Below, piece by piece: positions 58,290 to 64,000 of a stretch of DNA of 64,000 nt (position 1 is its first letter; each line of letters starts with the position of its first letter). Location: contig CAYFQH010000003.1 in assembly GCA_964345215.1 (NCBI GenBank), forward strand, positions 1 through 64,000. Reading direction: 5' to 3'. The notes beneath the pieces were generated by a model. The model was not told the origin of the DNA. It made no database searches and worked only from the letters and a program-made list of their open reading frames with translations. This DNA is from CAYFQH01 sp964345215. Lineage in GTDB: Bacteria > Bacillota > Clostridia > Christensenellales > Aristaeellaceae. Position numbers and translations under genes: made by a program.

Positions 58290-59053
58290 TGAACTTGAAA
58301 ATTGTAGCCCTGGATATAGGGGATGTGCGCATTGGTATTGCGGTAAGCGACGAGCGCCGGCTGATTGCAACCCCTCTTGAGGTATATAAGCGAATAGGCT
58401 ATGGGCCCGATACACGGCACATTGCCGGTATTTGCGAGGAAAATCAAACAACGTGGGTTTTGTGCGGACTGCCAATGAACATGGACGGCACTGAGGGTAG
58501 TCAGGCTCAAAAGACAATGGATTTTGCCATGCAACTGCATAAGGCAGGGCTGAAGGTCTTCTTTCAAGATGAACGGATGACCACCCTCGTTGCTGAAAAG
58601 GCCTTAATTCAGGGGGGCATGCGCCGGGAAACCCGGAAAGGGACTGTAGATAAAGTGGCTGCTGCCTTGATTTTGCAGCAGTGGCTGGATCAAAATAAAG
58701 AGCCGGCAGATTTCTTTAAAGAAAGGGAAGAGAAAGTAATGGAAATACAGGAGACGATAATCGAATTAATTGATGAAGAAGGAAAAGAGGTTCAATTTGA
58801 ACACTTAATGACCATTGAGCATGAGGAGGAGTACTACATCGTGCTTGTGCCGGTTATGGAAGGGGAAGACGACGAGGAAGAAGAAGTAGTCATTCTCAAA
58901 CTCGAAAAAGATGAACAAGGGGAAGACTGTTATGTGAGCATAGAAGAAGAAGAGATTTTAGATACGGTGTTCGCCATGTTTATAAAGGCCATGGAGGAAG
59001 AGCTGGAAGATGAAGAGGAAGAAGAAGATGCTCAAACACCTTTTTTAAACTAG
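58289..59053 (+). CDS. Fusion of RuvX (YqgF) Holliday junction resolvase/pre-16S rRNA nuclease with DUF1292
   Basis: 254 residues, GTG start. Residues 1 to about 145 are RuvX/YqgF: ALDIGDVRIGIAVSD, LCGLPMNMDGTEGSQAQ, FQDERMTT and VDKVAAALILQQW hold the expected acidic residues. From residue 151 on, the sequence (METQE-like MEIQETIIELIDEEGKEVQFEHLMTI then an acidic core and tail) is DUF1292/YrzB. In relatives these are adjacent separate genes; here no stop intervenes. An AAGGGAAG about 12 bases before the internal ATG at 58739 could still allow separate translation of the second part. The acidic tail is EEEEDEE-rich. Confidence 0.85.
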   Translation: MNLKIVALDIGDVRIGIAVSDERRLIATPLEVYKRIGYGPDTRHIAGICEENQTTWVLCGLPMNMDGTEGSQAQKTMDFAMQLHKAGLKVFFQDERMTTLVAEKALIQGGMRRETRKGTVDKVAAALILQQWLDQNKEPADFFKEREEKVMEIQETIIELIDEEGKEVQFEHLMTIEHEEEYYIVLVPVMEGEDDEEEEVVILKLEKDEQGEDCYVSIEEEEILDTVFAMFIKAMEEELEDEEEEEDAQTPFLN

Positions 59054-59062
59054 AAAAGTACA

Positions 59063-59103
59063 GGGGCAGTTTTCTTTATAACCAAAAAGAGAACTGCCTT
59101 TTT
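59063..59103 (+). terminator. Terminator after the ruvX fusion gene
   Basis: GGCAGTT (59065-59071) and AACTGCC (59092-59098) with possible extra TTT/AAA pairing inside, followed by TTTTT. Confidence 0.8.
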
Positions 59104-59112
59104 CAATGTAAA

Positions 59113-59141
59113 TTGACAGGTAGATCAAAGTAGGATACAAT
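59113..59141 (+). promoter_or_regulatory. Promoter of aspartate kinase
   Basis: TTGACA (59113-59118), 17 bases, TACAAT (59136-59141), about 30 bases before the start codon. No lysine riboswitch fits in this short leader. Confidence 0.8.
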
Positions 59142-59172
59142 TTTTAATCATTCCTTTTGGAGGTATGCTTTG

Positions 59173-60492
59173 ATGAAAGTGAAGGTTGTAAAGTTTGGTG
59201 GAAGCTCCCTGGCTGATGCTGTACATTTTAGGCAGGTGAAAGAAATTATACGGATGGATCCCAGCCGGGCTTATGTCGTGCCAAGTGCACCGGGCAAAAG
59301 GGAGCCCCAGGATGAGAAGGTGACAGACTTGCTGTACTTATGCCAAAGCAAGGCTGGGGCCAACCTTGATTTTAAAGAAGAGTTTGCCCAAATAAAAGAG
59401 CGGTTCATGGATATTGTTGACCAGTTGGAATTAGCCATTGACCTGGGGCCACACTTTGATCAAATTGAAAAAAATCTGAAAGAAAAGGCCAGCCCGGCTT
59501 ATGCCGCCAGTAGGGGGGAGTACCTAAACGGACTGATTTTGGCCGAATACTTAAAATGGCCCTTTGTTGACCCGGCTCAATTGATTGTCTTTGATGGTCA
59601 GGGCCATTTTGACCATGAGAAAAGCAAAGCAACCATTCAAAAGGTTCTTTGCCAGTACCCTACCGCGGTCATCCCCGGTTTTTATGGGGCTGGCCCCAAG
59701 GGTGAAATATGCACCTTTTCAAGGGGGGGCAGCGACATTAGCGGCGCCATTGTAGCCAGTGCCGTTCAAGCCAAGGTGTACGAAAACTGGACGGATGTAT
59801 GCGGCTTTTTAATGGCGGACCCCCGAGTGGTTGAATCCCCTTTGGGCATTGAAAAAATAACGTACCAGGAACTGAGGGAATTGTCGTATATGGGGGCAAG
59901 CGTGCTGCATGAGGATGCCATCTTCCCTGTTCACCGGGCAGGCATTCCCACCAATATTAGAAATACAAACCAGCCTGATCATCCGGGAACCTGGATTGAG
60001 TACGGCACAAAATCCGGCAATCAAAAACATGTGATTACCGGCCTTGCGGGAAAAAAAGGTTTTTCGGTGATTACCATTGAAAAAGCCATGATGAATGCGG
60101 AACTTGGCTTTGGCCGCAGGGTCCTTGAAGTGCTGGAGGAGAAGAGCATTTCATTTGACCATGTAACCACCGGCATTGACACCATGTGCGTGGTGGTTGC
60201 CAGGGATCGGCTTTTGCCCTACCAGCGGGAAGTAGTTCAAAACATTCTTTCTAAAACAGGGGCTGATGCAGTGGCTGTAAAAGAAGGCATGGCTTTGGTG
60301 GCAACGGTAGGCTGGGGTATGGTCAATAATTTTGGTACAGCGGCAAAGCTCTTTAATGCCTTGGGGCAGGCCAAAATTAACGTTAGAATGATAGACCAGG
60401 GCTCTGGGGAATTATCAATTATTGTAGGCATGGATGAACAGGAGATGGAGCAGGCCATAAACGCCATTTACCATGCCTTTGTACACCCCTGA
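59173..60492 (+). CDS. Aspartate kinase
   Basis: 439 residues. First step of lysine, threonine and methionine synthesis. The kinase domain begins VKVVKFGGSSLADA; TFSRGGSDISGAIVASAVQA and ENWTDVCGFLMADPRVV are catalytic segments. Two ACT domains follow (about 305-375 and 385-439), giving feedback control by an amino acid. The layout and N-terminus resemble the clostridial class with a longer lid (YVVPSAPGKREPQDEKVTDLLY). ATG 59173 has GGAGG nearby. It is monocistronic as far as can be seen. Confidence 0.93.
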   Translation: MKVKVVKFGGSSLADAVHFRQVKEIIRMDPSRAYVVPSAPGKREPQDEKVTDLLYLCQSKAGANLDFKEEFAQIKERFMDIVDQLELAIDLGPHFDQIEKNLKEKASPAYAASRGEYLNGLILAEYLKWPFVDPAQLIVFDGQGHFDHEKSKATIQKVLCQYPTAVIPGFYGAGPKGEICTFSRGGSDISGAIVASAVQAKVYENWTDVCGFLMADPRVVESPLGIEKITYQELRELSYMGASVLHEDAIFPVHRAGIPTNIRNTNQPDHPGTWIEYGTKSGNQKHVITGLAGKKGFSVITIEKAMMNAELGFGRRVLEVLEEKSISFDHVTTGIDTMCVVVARDRLLPYQREVVQNILSKTGADAVAVKEGMALVATVGWGMVNNFGTAAKLFNALGQAKINVRMIDQGSGELSIIVGMDEQEMEQAINAIYHAFVHP

Positions 60493-60595
60493 GGGAATTG
60501 GGAAAAAAGGCGCTTTTGTGGTAACATAGAATAGGAATAGATTGGCCAAGCCAATGAGGATAAAATTTATTGACCGGCAGGCAAGAGGTGTAACA

Positions 60596-60997
60596 ATGAA
60601 AGAACAATATAAAAAAAACGGCATGGATTTAAGGGTGCCCGCCAATGAAAAATGGCAGCTTGTGGTGCGCATGGCTCTTGGAGGTGCCGGGGCCTTGTTA
60701 GGCTTGAATGTAGACGTTTTAGACGATTTACGGGCCCTGGCAGATGAGGCTTGTGACTGTTTGATGCACCAAAAGCAAAAATTAGAAAGCCTGCGAATTT
60801 TATGCTACCAGCAGGATGACCAGCTTCACGCAGTTTTTATTGGTGAAAGAGAAGAAAGCCAGGTCCGGCAAGCAGCTCAATTGGACATTCAAATGGTAAA
60901 TTGCATCCTTGAAACCCTGGCTGTTGATACAGACGTACAGCAAGACGAACAAGGAGCCTGGAAGATAGAGGTTGTTTTACCAATTGAAAAGCAATGA
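60596..60997 (+). CDS. Degenerate anti-sigma-factor-like protein (SpoIIAB/RsbW fold)
   Basis: 133 residues. LRVPANEKWQLVVRMALGGAGALLGLNVDVLDDLRALADEACDCLMHQ aligns with the start of RsbW/SpoIIAB serine kinases (VPA...L.G.A...G.....DD...A..EA...). In those the N box is EAxxNxxxH; here the Asn is replaced by Cys (EACDC), and the glycine-rich G1/G2 boxes of the ATP pocket are not found in the remaining half. ATP-dependent kinase activity is therefore unlikely. It is directly upstream of a sigma factor gene, 11 bases apart. ATG 60596 is chosen over 60542. Confidence 0.6.
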   Translation: MKEQYKKNGMDLRVPANEKWQLVVRMALGGAGALLGLNVDVLDDLRALADEACDCLMHQKQKLESLRILCYQQDDQLHAVFIGEREESQVRQAAQLDIQMVNCILETLAVDTDVQQDEQGAWKIEVVLPIEKQ

Positions 60998-61008
60998 GGT
61001 GAAAGGCT

Positions 61009-61743
61009 GTGAAACGAGAGATGCTATTGCTAGACAATTATTACCAGCAACCTTCCCCGCAAGCCTTGGAAGAAGTGGTTGAGGCTTATTTACCCTTGGC
61101 AAAACGCATCGCAAGGCGTTTTGTGGGCCGGGGGGTTGAACTGGAAGACTTAGAGCAGGTCGCCAGCCTTGGTCTGCTTAAATCGATTGAGCGCTTTGAA
61201 CCGGAACGGGGCCTTCAGTTTAGTTCATACGCCACCCCTACCATTGTGGGGGATTTAAGAAATTACATTAGAGACAAGGGCAACATTGTGCGCTTGCCCC
61301 GGGAAGCCAAGAACAAGCTGTACCATTTGGAAAAGCAGCGTGATCTTTTCTATCAGCAATATTTGCGGGAACCCACCTTTGCTGAACTGGCAAAAGAGAT
61401 GAATATGACCATTGATGAAATCTTACAGCTGCTTGAGTTCAGAGAAAAAGGAGAGGTCTATTCCATTGACGGAACCATTGGTGATCAAGAAGAAACAAGC
61501 CTTGAACTTTTTTTAGGAGAAGAAGATATGGGCTATGGACAGGTAGAGAAAAGCGACTGGCTAAGCTGGGTGTATTCTCTGGTTAACCCGAAGGAAAAAC
61601 TGCTTCTTCAACTGCGCTACGAACAAGGGCTAGGCCAAAGAGATACAGCAAAGCAACTGGGGGTGTCCCAAATGCAGGTATCCCGACTGGAGCGAAAATT
61701 GCTTGAAAAACTAAGGGCGATTGAAATTAAAACCAATGAATAG
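61009..61743 (+). CDS. RNA polymerase sigma factor, SigB/SigF/SigG group
   Basis: 244 residues. Region 2 contains LPLAKRIARRFVGRGVELEDLEQVASLGLLKSIERFEPERGLQFSSYATPTIVGDLRNYIRDKG; region 3 follows with EPTFAELAKEMNM; region 4 has EKLLLQLRYEQGLGQRDTAKQLGVSQMQVSRLERKLL. This is the stress/sporulation branch (SigB, SigF, SigG), which is normally held by an RsbW/SpoIIAB anti-sigma factor. The gene before it encodes a degenerate version of that anti-sigma. GTG start with GAGGTG upstream. Which regulon it controls is unknown. Confidence 0.88.
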   Translation: MKREMLLLDNYYQQPSPQALEEVVEAYLPLAKRIARRFVGRGVELEDLEQVASLGLLKSIERFEPERGLQFSSYATPTIVGDLRNYIRDKGNIVRLPREAKNKLYHLEKQRDLFYQQYLREPTFAELAKEMNMTIDEILQLLEFREKGEVYSIDGTIGDQEETSLELFLGEEDMGYGQVEKSDWLSWVYSLVNPKEKLLLQLRYEQGLGQRDTAKQLGVSQMQVSRLERKLLEKLRAIEIKTNE

Positions 61744-61771
61744 ATGATGATTGATGAAAGGAGGGACCGGT

Positions 61772-63193
61772 TTGAATTCCCAGCAACCTCCCTATTCCCA
61801 AACAAACCCCTATCCTCAGGGGCAGCCTTATCCACAAAACCAGCCGGGAGGCTGGGTAAATCCGAGTGGCCAGCCTGGTACCCCTCCTCCTTTTTACGGC
61901 CAGCCTTTGCCGGGCTCAGGGGAGCAGCAACGAGTTCCTTGGCAAAACAGGCCTGGGCAACAGCCTAAAAAAAATAGAAAGAAAAAAAGAACACCCCAGG
62001 CACCTAAGAAAAAAAGAGGTTTGGGCGGTGTGCTTTTAGCTGTTTTGGTTGTAGGTATCAGCGCTTATTACATCTTAACCTCCTTGTTCCTTTTTGGAGG
62101 CAGGCAGGATTATGCCATTGTAGCCTCTGGATCCCTTGGGGATACTTATAGAGGGCAAGCCCTCATTGTACGCAATGAACAGGTCTTTAAAGAAACCGGG
62201 GTTTACAGTGTAGAATATATTGCCCAGGAAGGCAGCCAGGTCTATAGGCAAGATCCTGTTTGCAAAGTATATACCAGCAGCCATAACCAAAAAGATATTG
62301 TGGCTTTAAACGCCATTCGCCAGGACATAAAAATTCGCTTGCGGGAGTTAATCAATCAGGAAGCAAAATACGATCAAGAACTGGAAACCAAAGATGGAAA
62401 CGTATTAAACAAAGTAAAAGAAGTACGCAAAATTGCCCAGGGAGCAAAGGGAAATCTGCTCAATGTTGAAGTGGATTTAGCCAACGAGATGAACGATCGC
62501 AGAAACTATTTAAAAACAGCCTTCAGTGAAGATCAGCTCCTAACCCGCTTGTATGGCGACGAGAGCAATTATGTGTCAAGGGTGAACAGCTATACAAGCA
62601 GTAAAACAGCTACCAAGCAGGGTATTGTTAGCTTTTATACCGATGGATATGAGAGCTTGAGCACAGCCACCATGGAAGACTATAGCCCTACCCAGGTGAT
62701 GGAAATGATCAATGGAAAAAAGCCTGCTTTAAGTGCTACCCAACGGGGAGAAACAGCCATTTATCGCCTGGTAGACGAAAACTTTTGGGGCGTGTTTTTA
62801 TTAATTGACAACCGCCAGTGGAACCCAGCAGCGGGGAACGTGTATAAATTAAAATTGGAACAGTTTGAAAACACCTTGGTGGATGTAAAAATCGTTTCTA
62901 CCACCAAAGCAGGGGATAAATTACTACTTAGGATGGAGGTAAACGGGCCTGTCGCCCCCGTTTTGGATATGCGTACCAGCAACGCAGAGCTGGGGGTGGA
63001 TGTAGGTAGCTTGGTTGTACCTAAAAAAAGCCTTCGTACCCGAGAGGATATGACCGGTGTGGTGGTACTGGTGGACGGAGTTCGCAAAACTTTTGTACCG
63101 GTGAATGTAATCAGTGAAGCTGGGAATAATGCTTACATTACTCCTGTTACCCAGGGAATGCTTTATGAAGGGTTGACGGTATTGGTATATTAG
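61772..63193 (+). CDS. HlyD-like membrane-anchored adaptor protein with Pro/Gln-rich N-terminus
   Basis: 473 residues. The first 70 residues are Pro-Gln-Gly-Tyr-rich (PYPQGQPYPQNQPGG), then a lysine/arginine-rich stretch, one membrane helix (about 85-108), and an extracytoplasmic part with barrel-sandwich-like beta sequence (GQALIVRNEQVF, YIAQEGSQVYRQDPVCKVY) interrupted by a helical hairpin (about 165-225). This matches HlyD-family periplasmic adaptors in outline. The longest frame begins at TTG 61751, but AAAGGAGGG lies at 61757-61765, so TTG 61772 (MNSQQ) is the start. No transporter gene is adjacent. It lies between the sigma factor and yggS. Confidence 0.7.
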   Translation: MNSQQPPYSQTNPYPQGQPYPQNQPGGWVNPSGQPGTPPPFYGQPLPGSGEQQRVPWQNRPGQQPKKNRKKKRTPQAPKKKRGLGGVLLAVLVVGISAYYILTSLFLFGGRQDYAIVASGSLGDTYRGQALIVRNEQVFKETGVYSVEYIAQEGSQVYRQDPVCKVYTSSHNQKDIVALNAIRQDIKIRLRELINQEAKYDQELETKDGNVLNKVKEVRKIAQGAKGNLLNVEVDLANEMNDRRNYLKTAFSEDQLLTRLYGDESNYVSRVNSYTSSKTATKQGIVSFYTDGYESLSTATMEDYSPTQVMEMINGKKPALSATQRGETAIYRLVDENFWGVFLLIDNRQWNPAAGNVYKLKLEQFENTLVDVKIVSTTKAGDKLLLRMEVNGPVAPVLDMRTSNAELGVDVGSLVVPKKSLRTREDMTGVVVLVDGVRKTFVPVNVISEAGNNAYITPVTQGMLYEGLTVLVY

Positions 63194-63230
63194 CCTTTCT
63201 CTGGCCTGCGTTTCTAAAAGGAAGGGGCCT

Positions 63231-63259
63231 TGGCAGGTTTTATGGAAAACGCCTATATA
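63231..63259 (+). promoter_or_regulatory. Possible promoter of yggS
   Basis: TTGGCA (63231-63236), 17 bases, TATATA (63254-63259), about 45 bases before the yggS start. Confidence 0.45.
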
Positions 63260-63305
63260 AATGCTGTATACTAAAGGATAAAGGAGAAAGAACAGGAGCA
63301 AAAAG

Positions 63306-63983
63306 ATGACAGAAGCTCGACTGCTGGAAAAAGTAGATAAAATTCATGAGTCCCTTACAAAAAATAGCGGAAAGCGCTTTGCTCCGCCTAAAATTATTGC
63401 AGTAACGAAAACCGTTGCCGTAGAGGATATTTTGCCCCTGGAAAAGGCCGGCATCACCCATGTGGGTGAAAACAGGGTACAGGAAATTGTGCGCAAAGCG
63501 CCATATTTGAATGAAAAATTTCAAATACACATGATTGGAAGGTTGCAAAGCAACAAAGTCAAGTATATAATAGATAGCGTATGCCTTATTCATTCCTTAG
63601 ACCGGGTTTCCCTGGCAAAAGAGATTAGCTACCAGGCCGAAAAAAGAAGTCTCGTGATGCCTGTATTGGTTCAGGTGAACATGGCGGGCGAGGCCCAAAA
63701 AGGCGGCTTGTCCCCAACTGAAGTAGAAGACTTTATAGATGAAGTAAAAAATTTTCCCGGCCTTTTGGTTCAAGGATTGATGGCAATGATGCCCCTGAGC
63801 GGGGAGATGGAAGAATTGCGCCCTTACTTTAAAGGGATGCGCCAGTTGTTTGATGACTTAAAAGAAAAAAACATTCCCAAGGTACAAATGAAAACCCTAT
63901 CCATGGGAATGTCTGGCGATTACCCTATTGCAGCTCAAGAAGGTGCTACGATGGTGCGCATCGGCTCTGCAATTTTTAAATAA
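63306..63983 (+). CDS. yggS: PLP homeostasis protein, YggS/YlmE family
   Basis: 225 residues. The pyridoxal-phosphate lysine lies in IIAVTKTV; IHMIGRLQSNKVKYII, LVQVNMAGEAQKGGL and LSMGMSGDYPIAAQEGATMVRIGSAIF are family signatures. Members bind PLP without catalysing a known reaction and maintain vitamin B6 and amino-acid balance. In Firmicutes this gene (ylmE) usually begins a cell-division cluster with sepF, which would lie just beyond the window. The gene is complete, ending 17 bases before the window end. Confidence 0.94.
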   Translation: MTEARLLEKVDKIHESLTKNSGKRFAPPKIIAVTKTVAVEDILPLEKAGITHVGENRVQEIVRKAPYLNEKFQIHMIGRLQSNKVKYIIDSVCLIHSLDRVSLAKEISYQAEKRSLVMPVLVQVNMAGEAQKGGLSPTEVEDFIDEVKNFPGLLVQGLMAMMPLSGEMEELRPYFKGMRQLFDDLKEKNIPKVQMKTLSMGMSGDYPIAAQEGATMVRIGSAIFK

Positions 63984-64000
63984 AAGCCTAGAAAGTAGGA

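Noticed and set aside
1..64000. Search for CRISPR arrays, prophage, transposases, integrases and attachment sites
   Set aside because: No regular spaced repeats and no recognisable mobile-element proteins were found; gene content is chromosomal core plus sugar-use operons.

Overview
The window reads as a chromosome segment of an anaerobic Gram-positive bacterium of the class Clostridia. This rests on the PrpC/PrkC(PASTA)/RsgA/Rpe block, the Firmicute-type S10-spc-alpha ribosomal supercluster with a zinc-binding S14, the IreB and RuvX genes, AGGAGG-type ribosome binding sites, and oxygen-sensitive or anaerobe-typical proteins (rubrerythrin, rubredoxin, flavodoxin, two-subunit iron-sulfur L-serine dehydratase, ferredoxin-fused aldo/keto reductase). 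A long L17 with inserted segments resembles versions found in Lachnospirales-like lineages; that placement is only an inference. No phage, transposase, CRISPR array or toxin-antitoxin locus was found.

Layout. 1-7336: rRNA modification and Ser/Thr signalling (rsmB, rlmN, prpC, prkC, rsgA, rpe, a YpsA-like gene), mostly with overlapping start and stop codons. 7340-9374: a divergent regulator pair (XRE/LexA-like repressor; PerR-like Fur protein) and rubrerythrin, with Fur/Per-like palindromes at two promoters. 9375-12845: a carbohydrate ABC importer (lipoprotein plus two permeases, no ATPase) behind a long structured leader. 12867-20646: serine dehydratase, a HAD phosphatase, rubredoxin, a PPC-domain protein, a membrane-bound alpha/beta hydrolase, a phosphoribosyltransferase, CvpA and a beta-propeller protein. 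20812-28580: a complete glycine cleavage operon with lipoate ligase and lipoamide dehydrogenase, ending in a ZIP metal transporter. 28582-35620: a glycoside-use operon (GH1, GH13, GH36, GPH symporter). 35624-37869: flavodoxin, a glycosyltransferase and thymidine kinase. 37844-39309: tRNA-Gly(CCC) and tuf. 39529-55623: the ribosomal supercluster rpsJ to rplQ including secY, adk, map, infA and rpoA. 55637-63983: lspA, rluD, ireB, an aldo/keto reductase, a fused ruvX-DUF1292 gene, aspartate kinase, a degenerate anti-sigma-like gene with a SigB/SigF-type sigma factor, a HlyD-like membrane protein and the PLP-homeostasis gene yggS.

How the parts fit. Serine dehydratase, the glycine cleavage system and rubredoxin/rubrerythrin fit amino-acid use and redox balance in an anaerobe. 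PrkC, its phosphatase and the PrkC-type substrate IreB lie in one window. The two carbohydrate loci use different transport modes: an ABC importer that must borrow an ATPase, and a cation symporter.

Most of the window is conserved core genome. The least ordinary parts are the in-frame repetitive extension upstream of the RsmB core, the RuvX-DUF1292 fusion, the sigma factor paired with an anti-sigma-like protein that lacks ATP-binding residues, an apparent AUA start on the sugar-binding lipoprotein, a DtxR-box-like operator at the flavodoxin promoter, a 16-bp perfect hairpin between secY and adk, and structured leaders before rpsJ, rpsM and the ABC importer. Start codons were moved from the longest reading frame wherever a ribosome binding site or family alignment argued for it.
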